From Eukaryota sp. TZLM1-RC (Eukaryota > Metamonada: BaSk clade), in contig JAUPSS010000003.1 of the NCBI GenBank assembly GCA_040285825.1, forward strand, positions 1,116,001-1,180,000: a stretch of DNA of 64,000 bases, in the 5' to 3' direction. Position numbers and translations under genes: made by a program. Each line of letters starts with the position of its first letter. The stretch's first letter is position 1. The notes under the pieces were generated by a model, which ran no database searches, was not told the origin of the DNA, and was given only the letters and a program-made list of their open reading frames with translations. Positions 29,212-40,678 of this stretch are shown here, piece by piece.

Positions 29212-30473
29212 CTATGAAACATTAAATTTAAAATCATCGTCTTCATCACTGGAAAGATCAGCTTCAAATGTGGTTCCACACTCGCCAAAAGCAGGCTGTC
29301 TGCATATCAATTGAGTTCTTGAATCAAACAGCTTTTCCTGTTGTTTCCCTTTCATTACATCAATAGCTCTTTTTAACTCAACCTTGGTTATAAGAAGAAC
29401 ATCTGCAATAACCGCCCTAGCTGCATTGTTGGTCTGGTCTAGTGGATCTATTATGATGGCAGAGGGCTTGAATTTGGATGTTTTTGATAGTTTTTTATAA
29501 GCTTTTTGATATCGAATGTTGTTTGGATTTAAAATTGAAATGGCGTGGGTTGAAAACTCAAAGTCCATGTAGTAAGAAAAAAACCCAAATAAAAGGGTTG
29601 AAATATTGTGAGCTTCACAACCATCGACAACTTTGGTTGGTTTAAACTTTCTACAAGCCTCCTTCAATGCTCCACCACATACAGAACGAGTGAGGTTACT
29701 AACGTCGACCAGCTCTGACACTGGGGGCAACAAGGGGGGAACACAATCCATAAGGTAACGAATGGACATCAGAACCAAACAGAATGAGCTCCAACCACCA
29801 TTCGCTGCTTCATTTAAACCTCTGCACTTGGCCCAGTGCTTGACAATACGACATAGTTGGACTGCAAGAGGAGATATAGATAGATATTGTTTAAAGAACA
29901 TTGAAGCATTGAGTCCTGAGGTGCTGCCTGGGATGAAATTCCATTATGAAAAAAAATACCGATAGAAAGATCAAAGTTTATTTGCGATCTTGCGTCTTTA
30001 AACTTCAAAATAGGACAATATTTGGAAGGAATCTGAGGTGATTAATAACAATAAACTTAACACACCAATTGAATATCTTCGAAACGATGTCTTATTGAGT
30101 TGACAAGTCTATGAAGAACTGATAGTGGAGTTTTGGACAGTGATTTGGAGACAATGGTAAGATCAATGTCAGATTCAGATGTATAAAGAAGATCAGTAGC
30201 AAATGAGCCATAAGGTACTACAGAAGAAGTCTTCGGTAATGACTGTGCAACTTGAGATTTGACAGACTTGATGATTTTCCTGGTTTTAGAAAGTTGTGTT
30301 TTGTCTACTTGCAGCATTTTGAGAGTATCGGAGATACAATCGTCAAGATAAAAAGAACAGCTAAAAGCAGCAGATATCACTTCATTGTTCAACCTGAAAG
30401 AGCAGAGACAATCAGTAGCAGGGCGTTTGAGAGGAGGAGATGAGTCATGAAGACAAAAACGTTTCTGACCCAT
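29212..30473 (-). CDS. non-canonical poly(A)/uridylyl polymerase (Trf4/PAPD family)
   Basis: Three exons (30473-30066, 30032-29960, 29927-29212) with introns of 33 and 32 nt, both GT-AG, join in frame to 398 aa. The nucleotidyltransferase core has VPYGSFATDLLYTSESDIDL, with the two metal-binding aspartates, and the third in KDARSQINFDLSIG, which becomes continuous only after splicing. The central domain follows (LAVQLCRIVKHWAKCRGLN, GGWSSFCLVLMSIRYL), and a PAP-associated region contains IIDPLDQTNNAARAV. The tail is acidic. It adds A or U tails to nuclear or cytoplasmic RNA. A further in-frame 33-nt GT-AG stretch in exon 1 could be another intron. Confidence 0.85.
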
Positions 30474-30777
30474 CTAATTCAGAAAGAGGGAGGATATATT
30501 GTTTCTCAACTTTCGCAATCGCTACTAGCGATAACGTATTGACATCAGGTTGTTGAATCAGACTCATAGGTATACCATCACCTCCAGAACCCTGTCCAAC
30601 TTCTTTCAGGCTTGCATCAGTGGGTTCAATTACATTGGTTTGAGACTGTTGTCTCCTGAACACCTCTGATCTCTCTCTTCCATCCACAATGTCTTCAGCC
30701 AACATCAGAATAGTTAGAACAGAATTAGTATCTCGATTCCAGAACGTTTTGGATTGATTTACTGCCTCAAACCCCAT
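30445..30777 (-). pseudogene. Fanzor C-terminal fragment overlapping the poly(A) polymerase start
   Basis: The minus-strand frame begins near VNQSKTFWNRDTNSVLTILM, the RuvC-III motif of Fanzor (WNRD-N), and continues through SEVFRRQQSQT, the typical region after it. It is open until 30445, 28 bp past the polymerase ATG at 30473 in another frame. No upstream Fanzor sequence is preserved, so it is a short relic in sense orientation directly before a host gene. Confidence 0.65.
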
Positions 30778-31248
30778 GGAACTACTTGTCGAACTTTATA
30801 GCTGCCCAATTCATCCTTTTCCAAGAGCCTTTGAAATTCATTTTCTTATTCTCTTGTTGGTTACACTTTCTAATGCTTTTGCTAGACGTCTTAGTTCATT
30901 CTTACTCATTTCTATGACTAGGTCTTCTCTTGATTTCATTGCTTCCTCTAATTTCTCCTTTGTTTCTGCTTTCTTTTTTTGCATTATTTGAAACTATATG
31001 CAACTTCCAATTCTTCTTTCTTACTTAAATCTTTTGTCCAATTGAGTTCAATTTTTTTGTAAAATTTGGATTATCTTATTTAAGGAAGTTACATAGATGA
31101 ATACAATATATATAATGATAACAGCAATAGTGTTCACTCAATTACTATTGTTGTGATAATAATAAACTTTTGTTTGTATTTAAAAGAAGAAAACACAATT
31201 TGCGTTATTGAGTTGCCGAAATACAATTAAAAAACAAAACTAATCACA
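30778..31248. other. spacer with one short coiled-coil-like frame
   Basis: A minus-strand frame from about 30985 encodes roughly 49 residues (starts MQKKKAETKEKLEEAMKSRE), rich in Lys and Glu and probably helical. It could be a leftover exon or a chance frame. The rest is AT-rich with nothing recognised. Confidence 0.3.
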
Positions 31249-32281
31249 TTAAACGGGAGGCTTATCTGAATGTGTTTCAGATTCAGTGTACATTGATGGA
31301 GCATTGGGTTCTTCTCTACTACCATGAAACAAAGGGGTATCAACACCTTTAACAAAATTTGTTCTTTTGCACCCCACAAAACATACAATAGAAAAGAACA
31401 TCGCTGTTAAAATGAAGAGAATTGAAGAAATTTTGAACAAAGAGGTAGTCCAATTAGAGGGATGGTAGGTTTTAGAAAAATTAATTTCTCTCAATGAATC
31501 GCCTATTCCTTTTAATATAACAACTTGATCCGAGTCGCGTTCCAAATCAATCTTGCAGTCATTATCATCAATCAAATCACATTCCTTTTGACATTCAGGG
31601 GCGTCCAAATTGTAAGTTTTGAGAGAGATGTCAACATTAACTCTACCCTCAGCACCTTTACCGTGGTCCTTGTCTTCGAAAACAAAATATAATCCTCCAG
31701 ATTCTTCAACATTGTGCTTAGCATGGAAGGATTTCGAATCAAGACGGTAAGTAAGATAATCAAAATGACACTTGTTGAGATAGTTGTCCAATTCGGATTT
31801 GCCAAAAAGTAGATGGAAGTCCAAATTGTTATTAAAGTCATAATCAAAGCTAAAAACTATGGTTATTGAAGTAATTAAAGGACATACAGGAGAGTCTATT
31901 TAAATAAATACTAAAGTACTCATAATTAAAGTCATCAATATGGAGATAGGGTGAGAAGCTGAAAGGGGTGAATTCTTTAAATTGGGGTGGTTCGAACTTG
32001 CATTTGTAAACAATGCCCTTGTTAGAATCACCATCAAATTTGATCGACTCGACCTGATCCTGTTCAGCATCGGCAAGTAGTATGGTTGACTTGGGAACTA
32101 CTATGACAGATTGATAGGTTTCACCACCAGAACCAGCAACAAGAGAGACGATAATGAGGATGGTAAAGACCAAAAGCATGGACATTGAAGAGAGATAGGT
32201 GGTGGGAGACCAGTACCAAACAGGTTTATCACCAAACCAACGCCTTCTGTAGGGACGGAGACGAGTAACGAATGATGTCAT
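31249..32281 (-). CDS. two-TM membrane protein with lumenal domain, unrecognised
   Basis: Two exons (32281-31888 and 31856-31249) with a 31-nt GT-AG intron give 333 aa. A basic N-terminus (TRLRPYRRRWFG) precedes TM1 at about residues 30-50 (SSMSMLLVFTILIIVSLVAG). A large extramembrane region of about 220 residues contains paired cysteines (CQKECDLIDDNDCKID). TM2 (LFKISSILFILTAMFFSIVC) is followed by a polar tail. The Arg-rich start and the loop between two helices suggest an endomembrane protein with a lumenal domain. Plant APD-type and Lem3/CDC50-type layouts were considered, but no signature motif is present. I leave the function open. Confidence 0.7.
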
Positions 32282-32739
32282 GGCCTAAAACCAATGATAA
32301 AAGAAAATAATAATAAATGTACTACAGTAATAGAAGGAATTTCTCTAAAAAAATAAGAACGGAAATCCATAAATGAAATGGGTCTCACTTTGTCAAGTCT
32401 CATCAGATCTAAATATGTTGAAGTCCTAGACAACTAATCCATATGAAAAAAATGCCGAAATAACAATGAATTTATGTACAATAGTAATACTAAAGTTGTG
32501 ATATTTCTTCATTGACCAAGATCCCAAAAAACAGAAGTACCAATAAAATAAAATGAGTTGGAAAAAAGTAGCAAAAGAAACACCCCTAAGCGAGACTAAG
32601 AAGTTCTAACTACATCATCCAACAATGACAAATAAGGAATGTATCAGCGTGGGACAGTCAAACAAAAAAAAGAAATCTGGAAAAGTGGAAAAAAACCAAG
32701 TGAATAATGTCAAATACCAATGAAAAATAATAAAATTAA
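32282..32739. other. spacer, nothing recognised
   Basis: Upstream of the two-TM gene and downstream of the next minus-strand gene. AT-rich, with no frames or repeats that I can support. Confidence 0.4.
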
Positions 32740-33063
32740 TTACTCAAATACACCCCAAGTAGAGTAATCTTCCACTTCTGATACTGTTTGGACAGCCTTG
32801 GGCTCATTTTGAGAATTAAGATTACATTGAATAGGTTGCGAAACTGTATCCTGGCGTAATGTTTGAACAGATAGAGAACGAGTAGAAACAACTGATGGTG
32901 CATTTTGGCTTTGCATACTTCCTGGAGAATTGGAAAAGGAGCGTGTGGGTTTGAGAGCCATATCAAGAGGCTCAATAGAAGTGTTAGGCTCTACGCTGGA
33001 GACGAAGGACACAAACTCGTCGTATGCTGCTTGTATTGCAGGGCTTTGGTCGAAATTGGACAT
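32740..33063 (-). CDS. small acidic/Ser-rich protein, hypothetical
   Basis: Protein of 107 aa. The N-terminal 30 residues (SPAIQAAYDEFVSFVSSVEP) look helical. The middle is Ser/Gln-rich and probably disordered, and it ends with acidic and aromatic residues (EVEDYSTWGVFE). It is divergent from the VPS23 gene, with about 130 bp between start codons, so a shared promoter is likely. No family recognised. Confidence 0.5.
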   Translation of the reverse strand: MSNFDQSPAIQAAYDEFVSFVSSVEPNTSIEPLDMALKPTRSFSNSPGSMQSQNAPSVVSTRSLSVQTLRQDTVSQPIQCNLNSQNEPKAVQTVSEVEDYSTWGVFE

Positions 33064-33193
33064 CGGCTAACAGCACAAAAATGTCAAATATTACTATTGT
33101 AGAAGTGGGATTACTGAAGGATGTGAAGGAAATAACTGATTTAATTTGCTTAATTTGCATAGAAGAAACAATTTGTTCATTTGTTCAACATCA

Positions 33194-34276
33194 ATGCTCT
33201 TTTCGAATCCTGTCGATGTTGCACTGCAGGGCATTACTTCCTTCACCAATCCAGCAGTTGCTCATTCGCATATTAAATCATTATGCTCGTCGTTCCCGGC
33301 TCTTAAACCTGAACAGCGTAGATTTCCACGAAACGGAGGTTACGTTCTTGGAATACTGCTTACAGGCACGATACCCATGACTTATATGAACAAACGTTAC
33401 AACATTCCTGTTCACATAGTTCTTGACGGATATCCCAGTCAACGGCCCATAGTCTGTGTAACTCCTACCGCCAATATGGCCATTGCTCCCAACCATCCTT
33501 TCGTAGCTTCCAATGGTCGTTGTGACTCCCTCCACTATTTAGCATCATGGACTCCTGCTCGCTCCAACCTTGTCGACCTTGTCTCAGTCCTCTCCAGGGA
33601 GTTTGGCAACAGACCACCTGTTCACACCAAGAACGCCCAGCCAACAGCTTATCAACAACAACAACCTGTAGCACAGCCCCAAATGGCAACGAGTTACAAT
33701 CAACTCCCCAATCAACCCCCCAATCAGATTCCTCCTCAGACTTCCTTTGGTTACCCCCAATCAAACCCCTACCCTCCCCAACAACCTTCGCATGCGTCTC
33801 TTCTCTCCCAAGTACAGTCAAAGGTTAAGAAGGAGCTTTCATTTATTTATTCTGATGCCACCCAAGAACTGGCTACGCTTAAGCAAGATCAGCAGTCCCT
33901 CCAAAATACAAATCTTCAATTTAACGAATTTGAGGAGAAGTCTGGTCAGGAGAAGGCCAATTTGGAACAGAATATAAGAATTTTAGAAGAACAAGTTAAA
34001 AAGATGTCTGAAAAGCTTAATTCCCCTGAAGAAGATCAAAACAAGGTTGCTGCCTCTGAGAAGGTAACTCCAAAAGATCAATGGTCAAGGCAACTTTTGG
34101 AATCCAAAGCCGAGGTCAATGCTATTGAAAATGTTATCTTTTCTCTCACCACAGCTGTTGGTGACGAGGTCCTTTCTTTTGATGATTTTCAAAAACATAT
34201 TCGTGATCTGTGCAAAAAACAGTTTTATTCTATTGCATTAATAGAAAAGATCAAACATGAACGAAAACGATTATAG
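33194..34276 (+). CDS. VPS23: TSG101/VPS23, ESCRT-I subunit
   Basis: Protein of 360 aa from the ATG at 33194; the frame is open to 33146. The UEV domain (about residues 10-130) contains LTGTIPMTYMNKRYNIPVHI and GYPSQRPIVCVTPTANMAI, and the catalytic Cys of true E2 enzymes is absent, as expected. A Pro/Gln-rich linker (about 135-200) leads to a coiled-coil stalk (about 210-285). The C-terminal steadiness box reads VNAIENVIFSLTTAVGDEVL, then FQKHIRDLCKKQFYSIALIEK. All parts occur in the TSG101 order. It recognises ubiquitinated cargo and P-T/SAP motifs for multivesicular-body sorting. A small 5' intron and an upstream first exon are possible. Confidence 0.9.
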   Translation: MLFSNPVDVALQGITSFTNPAVAHSHIKSLCSSFPALKPEQRRFPRNGGYVLGILLTGTIPMTYMNKRYNIPVHIVLDGYPSQRPIVCVTPTANMAIAPNHPFVASNGRCDSLHYLASWTPARSNLVDLVSVLSREFGNRPPVHTKNAQPTAYQQQQPVAQPQMATSYNQLPNQPPNQIPPQTSFGYPQSNPYPPQQPSHASLLSQVQSKVKKELSFIYSDATQELATLKQDQQSLQNTNLQFNEFEEKSGQEKANLEQNIRILEEQVKKMSEKLNSPEEDQNKVAASEKVTPKDQWSRQLLESKAEVNAIENVIFSLTTAVGDEVLSFDDFQKHIRDLCKKQFYSIALIEKIKHERKRL

Positions 34277-34335
34277 GTGTGGAATTTTGTAAATAAATCT
34301 TGGTTATTATTACATTTATTTATTTACACGTTTAT

Positions 34336-35475
34336 CTAAATTGCTCTCCCCACAACTCTATTCCAACGAACTCCACCAGGTGAATCAATAGCTGTTGATT
34401 TAACCTGATTGACTGATTGCGTATTTGATTGATCACTACTCTCTATTTGACCTTCAAGTTCAATAAATCTAACAGTTCCATCCCCAGTACCAACAATAAC
34501 CAAATCAACACCATTGGAATCAATAGTGTAAATAGGAGATCTGAAATAAAATGTAGATAAAATACCACCGGATTCTCTATCAATGATTCGAACAATATTG
34601 CTCCCCGAGCCCCCTGCAATGATCTTATTGCCATTATCAAGGAACTGGCAAGCATAGACAAGACAATTTTGATCATGTTCTTTATCAATTTCAAATGTTG
34701 AATCCAATTCACCGTTACTCTTCCATAATTGAACTTGCTCAGAATGCCTCCATGATCCAGTCAAGATCAACCCCGTCCTTTTGCACACACTCAACGCATC
34801 CCCACATACATGAGGTCCATAGAATGAACGAATAGCAGAACCTTGCCTAACATCCCAGGCAACAACTGTGTTATCCCAACCAGAAGATAGAATAGTGTGT
34901 GGATCAGATGGGGAAAAACAAACGGAAAAGACTCTGTTAGTGTGTCCAATAGTGGATCTACCAACACCTCTCTTCAAAATGGCAATCAGAGACTTGGTTT
35001 GTTCATCATATACCCTAATAGCAGTGTCCTTTCCAGCTGTGGCAAATGCTGTTCCATCTTGACGATATGCTATACAAAATATGTGGTTGTCTGGTTCATT
35101 GATGGAGTGGAGGAGTTGAGATGAGGTTGCGTGCCAATGGTGAACATGACCATCTGAATGACCAGATAGAAGAACGTTTGGTGTGGATGTGGAAGATGGT
35201 CTCCAGCGTATAGCAGTGACTGGGAGGCCTAAAGAGGAGCTTGTGGGGGGAACCAATGAATATAGTTGTGAACCATCAGAGAGACTAAGAATGGCTATTG
35301 TACCATCGCCAAGACCTACAGCAACAAGATTGGCTTCAGATGATATATGAATACTAAATACATCGGACTTGAGTTGAGTTGTACAACGGTCTGAGGTAGG
35401 AAGAGACATTGACACCTGTTGAAGTATATGGTGAGAATATTTGAGGAAGAACTGTGAATTTCTATCAAAACGCAC
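34336..35475 (-). CDS. WD40 beta-propeller protein
   Basis: Protein of 358 aa from the Met at 35412 (SLPTSDRC...), or 379 aa from 35475. About seven WD-like repeats are visible, for example DGTIAILSLSDGSQLYSL, LLSGHSDGHVHHWHA, FATAGKDTAIRVYDEQT, HTILSSGWDNTVVAWDVR and IIAGGSGSNIVRIIDRES. No extra domain is present, so it is a scaffold of unknown partner. It converges with VPS23 (59 bp between stops). Its upstream spacer is short and then meets the retrotransposon at 35627. Confidence 0.8.
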   Translation of the reverse strand: MRFDRNSQFFLKYSHHILQQVSMSLPTSDRCTTQLKSDVFSIHISSEANLVAVGLGDGTIAILSLSDGSQLYSLVPPTSSSLGLPVTAIRWRPSSTSTPNVLLSGHSDGHVHHWHATSSQLLHSINEPDNHIFCIAYRQDGTAFATAGKDTAIRVYDEQTKSLIAILKRGVGRSTIGHTNRVFSVCFSPSDPHTILSSGWDNTVVAWDVRQGSAIRSFYGPHVCGDALSVCKRTGLILTGSWRHSEQVQLWKSNGELDSTFEIDKEHDQNCLVYACQFLDNGNKIIAGGSGSNIVRIIDRESGGILSTFYFRSPIYTIDSNGVDLVIVGTGDGTVRFIELEGQIESSDQSNTQSVNQVKSTAIDSPGGVRWNRVVGRAI

Positions 35476-35626
35476 TTCTGGCTTTTGACCAATTCATGCA
35501 ATCTTGATAGACGTTAAGCATACTTTAGATCCATCACTATATGATATCACGATCAAATGATAGTTTTAGTATTTGTTAGTGGAAATAAACATGTTGTATT
35601 CATAATGATTTGACATGTTAGAAAGT

Positions 35627-38261
35627 TTTTTTTGTAGCATATATTTTATTCTAAACCTATAAATCAACATCTAAAAAATCCATCTCTCCCAAAACAAAAA
35701 CACTAGATGCAACTCTCTCATAGTGAGATCCAAGAGAAAGCAAAGCATCAGAAACCATCTTCAACATCCCCTTAAAAATAGAAAACACAATTCTATTTTG
35801 CCAAAACAATCTGTTGAAATTTCTGCCAGTTCTTCTCTTTACAATCATTTCAAAATCATCCAAAAAACGTAAAGCAGTTGGTGCAAGTGAACCAAAAAGG
35901 GAAAATACAAATGGATACAAATTGTATTTTGCATGCTGTAGACTGGCCAATTTGGACAAAGGTTCATTGTATTTTTTTGAATTTAAAATTTTCAGCATTT
36001 GAAAGGGGATTATGAATTTCAGAATTAACAAGCCTTTCATTTGAGGCATTACAAGGATCAACAGACATTACATCCAATAAAATGAAGCTTCCATCTAATC
36101 CAGGTAATATGACATCACCTCTATTATTCTTATGAAAATCATTTTCAGCATCAAACAGATTTGACAACAAAGGTTCCAAGAAGGATTCAATTCTATGAGA
36201 TTTACACATACAATATAACTGGTCTCTTACAGCATCATGAACCTTGCTTCTAAAAGTAATAAAATGTTTACAATTTAACAAATGAGTAGTTGTAATTTCT
36301 CGAGAACATTTACAAATTAAATTATGAGGTAAATTATCAGGCCAGATAAAGGAACGAAATCTCATATTCAGAGTCCAAGCAGAATCGGATAAGAGAGTAC
36401 CATATACTTGCGGAATTGTTGTTACTAAGGCAGAAGAAGTACTGTCACACATATCTTGTAAAAGATTTGCAAAAGCGGGATTCTTTTTCTTGGCCAAGCC
36501 AAGTCTAACATCAAAATCCAAGCTTCCAAAAATCTTTGACAATTTTTGTTGAAGCTTTTTACAGCAAAACTGTAAATTAAATAGAGATCGGTTTGGAATT
36601 TCTTGAATTGATTGAGGAAAGCATTTGGTCCAAATTTGTGGCGGTAATTTTTCAAGTTCACAAGATAACTCATACAAATAGGGACTACAATTGGGGACTA
36701 ACAGATGGGAATCATCAGGAAATCTACGAGAAAATTCATAAATAAAATTTTTGCCACCACCCAAGAATGCTGATTGACACAAAATTGAAGATTTAGTAAA
36801 TCCAATATCCCCCAAATTTGCTGAAGAAAAATAAATGGCTTTTCAACATTCCTGGTTCTACATCCAATAAATCAGCAAAAAAATTCTGTTCTCAATGAAT
36901 TAAAAGAACGACAAAAATCTAATGCTATGGAAGGAGCACAAGATCTCAAAATGTGGGTTATTCTCCCAGTGTAGCAAATTTTAAGCATAAAAAATTTAAT
37001 ATGCTTTTCTATATCTAAAGAAGAAATTGAATCAAGTTCAATTTTCATTTTTTCCAAAATAACTTGCAATTCATTCTGAATTTGAGGCACATTTCCTAAC
37101 CAACAACCAAGGAACTTAAAAGCATCACTACTATAATTAGTAAAAGGGACAATAGAATCGTTTATCACGAGGTCTTGAGCAGAAGAGCCAATCAGAAGGC
37201 ATTTGCTGGCATTAAGATGAAGCCCAATATTTTCATATGAATCGGCAATTTCTTGAGCAACCAATTCTAGTAAATCAAATGAACCAATCAAGGATATATC
37301 ATCCATATAAGCAACTATTTTTATAGAAGGGTATTTTTGCGCTTAATGATATTTAAAGTTTTGTGAATAGCTAAACAAAACAATAATGGACCTAAAGGGT
37401 CACCTTGCTTCACACCAGAAGATGATTTAAGAGCAAATGAATTAAAAATTAAATCTGATTCTTTACCATAAAAATGGTAGAAAAAAACTCGATAGCTCAG
37501 GAAAATCAGATTTAATAACTTCAAAAATTGCTTCTCGCTTTACAGAATTAAAAGCATTTTTAAAGTCGAGATTAAAAATAAAATTATTTTCCTCTGCATT
37601 AAAAAAGGTATCAGAGGCAATAGCAGCAACAGAAGCACCATCAATTGTTTTGATTCCAAATTGATGAGGATTTAAAAATGTAGAAGCTTTGTCTTTGACA
37701 CGATCGAAGACAATTGATGCCAGCAAACGAGAAAGAGATTCACCAACAGCAATTGGGCGTATTCCATCAGGTTTGATTCCGTTTCCAGGCTTTACTAAAG
37801 CAATCAGACGTGCTGCGAGCAATTCAAATGGAGGATTTATTTTCAAAACAATTAATTGTTGAAAATAGTGGGCTAGATCATCAGCAATTTCGGGAGCACT
37901 GGAACACGCTATTTTTAAGAGATCAAAAGAAATTCCAGATGGGCCTGCTGCTTTCCCCTTAGGTAATTTTTGATTAGCTTTAAGAACCTCAATTGCAGTA
38001 ATAGGATTTTCAATCCAAAAAGGACACACTTCAGGCTTGCTGCACTTGAAATTTTCTTGAGGATGCAACTTTTGGAGTTTTTCAAGGGTATCAGAGTTTA
38101 CATCAGCCAAAGAAGAGGAAAACAAAGACTGCTTTGCGGCACCATAACGACCACGTAAGCACAATTTTCGGCAAATTTTTGATTTTACAATTTTTCTATT
38201 TCCAAATTTTTTCTTAAAACAATTTTTGTTTTTTCTAGCAAAATATTTCCAGAAGGATGAA
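35627..38261 (-). mobile_element. R2-like non-LTR retrotransposon copy (family 1), 5'-truncated
   Basis: The 14-bp target duplication ACATGTTAGAAAGT occurs at 35613-35626 and 38262-38275. The poly(A) tail appears as the T run from 35627. The coding sequence starts within the basic region before LRGRYG, so the N-terminal zinc-finger part was never copied. RT motifs are present in separate frames: RPIAVGESLSRLL, LDFKNAFNSV, SSSGVKQGDPLGPLLF, MDDISLIG, CKCSREITTTHLLNCKHF and RGDVILPGL. Several frameshifts (near 37320, 37500 and 36840) inactivate it. It landed just outside the proximal end of unit C. Confidence 0.9.
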
Positions 38262-38333
38262 ACATGTTAGAAAGTGACAGCATTTTGAAGGCTAAAAAGT
38301 ACACCACCATGTGGTTCAATTTTACCACTTTGT

Positions 38334-39212
38334 GGACCATGTGGGACAATCAGAAATGATTGATTTCTCAGTTTCAGTTACTTTTAAATTTGGTATAAAA
38401 CATTGGATCCCATAAAATAGACTAGTGGAGATAACTAACAAAAGACAGTCTGTAGGGGCACTATTGGCTATTCTTGAGTCTAAACTCGAGTCTATTACAG
38501 ATCGTCCATCCCAAGCTGCGCCAACAACTTCTGCTGTGCCACCCCCTTCAACTACACCCCCTGCTGGTTCTTTCTCTGGCGCTCCCCCACTTCCACATAC
38601 ACTTCCTCTTCCTGAGTTTTAGATGAATCTCCTTAACTGAAATTGTGACTTGAGATTATCGGAAGTTGATAAAATGAAACAAGATCTTCCCTTTAAGTTT
38701 TCTTTCTGACTTTGATGAAGTTCCTGAAACACGATTTGACAATACAATAGCACCAATTCTCGTATCAATTCATCAGTTCTTATCTTTCATATCAGATATG
38801 AAACAACAAAACATGGTTCTGTAATTTTGAAACTTATTTATGAATTGAAGCAAATCTTCAATTAAATTAGTCAAACGTTCAATCCATCAAAGACATAGTT
38901 TTCTTGCTGAGGTATCTAATTGTGATATGAAGCCTTAAATAAGAACCTTCTGTCCTGTGTGCTAGATTAGATGAATTAGAAGTGTTATTCAATTAGTGAC
39001 GGTAGCATTATAGGTGATTTAAATTGGAACTAAAAGTGCTAATACTCACCACATAACTAATAGTTCCAAAATGAAATATTATCGATCCATCTTTTATTAT
39101 AGTGTTCGTGGAAGTGTTGGTAAAAAGAATAGTGTTGATGAAAGCAGTGGTGTGGTGAAAGAGGATTTTATAATTATGCGCACAAAAGGAAAACCACAAA
39201 TCAATTTCTTTC
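38334..39212 (+). mobile_element. Fanzor-linked unit C (companion-gene half only)
   Basis: Begins with the AGAAATGATTGATTTCT inverted-repeat region shared with units A and B, lacks block 1 of the companion gene by internal deletion, and retains block 2 (38425-38622: EITNKRQSVGALLAILESKL, PRO-rich tail) and block 3 (with one frameshift). It then runs to an end shared with unit A near 39212. No Fanzor sequence is attached. It supplies the empty site (38879-38890) for the full-length retrotransposon in unit A and lacks the 253-bp insertion found there. Confidence 0.75.
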
Positions 39213-39339
39213 GTTTCCTTTAAGACTCATGAAAAGTGAATACATTTTTCGACAATACTGAAATCTTGTTTAAAAAACTTGGTTAAGAAATAGATTACAC
39301 AATATTTACACCAATAATAAATAAAAAAGGCTAAAAAAA

Positions 39340-40629
39340 TTACAATTCACTCAATAATTCAAACGCTTGAAGTGACATTGAAGAATCATAAGCTTCCCAA
39401 GCATTGACCGCCAATTGTTCAGCCATTGATAAGAGTAAATGAGAAGCAGTGATCTTAAATGTTGAACTTTCCTCGTTTTCCCTACTCTCCTTGTAAGATT
39501 TCAGTTCCAAAACCAAAGCAAAGGCTTTCCTCCACTGGTATCTCAACCAACCAACCAAGAACTGGGGCCTGTACGGGGTTGGTAGTTTGAGAATTTGCGA
39601 AACAAAAGAAAAAACTTCAACATCGATATGTGACTTTGACAGTGTCATAATTGGTATTTCTTTTTCATTATTCTCTTCATTAATAACTGTTCCTTCTGGT
39701 GCTAAGAAAAAAGGAGAATTCTGTCGGAAATAAGGTAAGAGAGGGGTCTGGCGAAGGGAGGTAATGACTGGTTCATTCTTATGATTCACCTCCACTTTCG
39801 CTATTGTTATTGGTTGAATGACAAGTCGACCAAAATCAACGGGAATCTCATTGACTGCCTGCACCAGCAAACCCGGACAGAAACTGGACCGAAGCCCAGA
39901 ACACAATAGTTTTTGGTAGTCGTGTCCGAGAAACATCAACATTGAACAACACCATTGTTCAAGGGAATCTTTATGTTTACCATAGAAAACAACAGATCCC
40001 GTTGAAAGAAATGAGGTAAGAAGAAGTGAGATTGATTCTATTTGATGGGATCCAAATGCCATTCCCAATGCTGAGTCATCAAACCCAAAAGGAAGGGGAA
40101 CAGGAGACCAGAGGTAGGAGAGGGAGGAGAGGAGACGATATACATCGGGAGTGAGCTTGGATACAAGATAGGGGGAAAGAAAGTCTGCTGATGATTTGAT
40201 TTCTGTTGTATTGAATAAAGTAGACCGTATTGAGGAAGCACACTGAAAAAGAAAATGGCAGAATGTTGGATGTAGGAGAGTGTAGTGTGGTATAGAATAA
40301 TGGGGCAGTAGTAGGGAAAGGGAATACATCGTCAGTCGATCAGAATCCCTAGTGTGTTTTCTAGAGAGAGGAGGACAGAGAGACGGAGCCGTAAAGAGAG
40401 CTGAAACAGCGCATATATTGAGAGATGGTACAGTGTTGAATTTGTACCTCATCTTTGTATCAGATCTGATACAGGAGAGTTCACCTTGAAGTACATGTTT
40501 ACAGATAGATTGCACAGTGTCGTTATCAACTGCAGTTGATTTCTTAGGATTGACCCATGAATGAAGTGTTACAGGGCCCCTGACATTAGCCCAATAGAAA
40601 AGGCTAATAGAGGACTCAACATCGCACAT
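39340..40629 (-). CDS. C9orf72-like DENN protein
   Basis: Single-exon protein of 429 aa. It aligns by eye along the length of C9orf72: SISLFYWANVRGPVTLHSW matches the WDNILGP-RT-HIW start; ICKHVLQGEL matches the NHTLNGEI segment; YSLSLLLPHYSIPHYTLLH matches the longin strand; SGLRSSFCPGLLVQAV and RLVIQPITIAKVEVN match the central FVQGL/PF-xVxYAPYPTTHIDVDVN block; and FSFVSQILKLPTPYRPQFLV matches the late helical DENN part. C9orf72 acts with SMCR8 in a Rab/Arf-GAP complex at lysosomes in autophagy. Its start lies 49 bp from the start of the divergent AP endonuclease. Confidence 0.7.
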   Translation of the reverse strand: MCDVESSISLFYWANVRGPVTLHSWVNPKKSTAVDNDTVQSICKHVLQGELSCIRSDTKMRYKFNTVPSLNICAVSALFTAPSLCPPLSRKHTRDSDRLTMYSLSLLLPHYSIPHYTLLHPTFCHFLFQCASSIRSTLFNTTEIKSSADFLSPYLVSKLTPDVYRLLSSLSYLWSPVPLPFGFDDSALGMAFGSHQIESISLLLTSFLSTGSVVFYGKHKDSLEQWCCSMLMFLGHDYQKLLCSGLRSSFCPGLLVQAVNEIPVDFGRLVIQPITIAKVEVNHKNEPVITSLRQTPLLPYFRQNSPFFLAPEGTVINEENNEKEIPIMTLSKSHIDVEVFSFVSQILKLPTPYRPQFLVGWLRYQWRKAFALVLELKSYKESRENEESSTFKITASHLLLSMAEQLAVNAWEAYDSSMSLQAFELLSEL

Positions 40630-40678
40630 TTTGTGCGAAATATGAAAAATGTCTCAACTTTCTTCAGTTTATTTTATT

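Noticed and set aside
33465-33828. Long open frames on both strands across the VPS23 gene
   Set aside because: They are shadows of the UEV and Pro/Gln-rich linker coding sequence.
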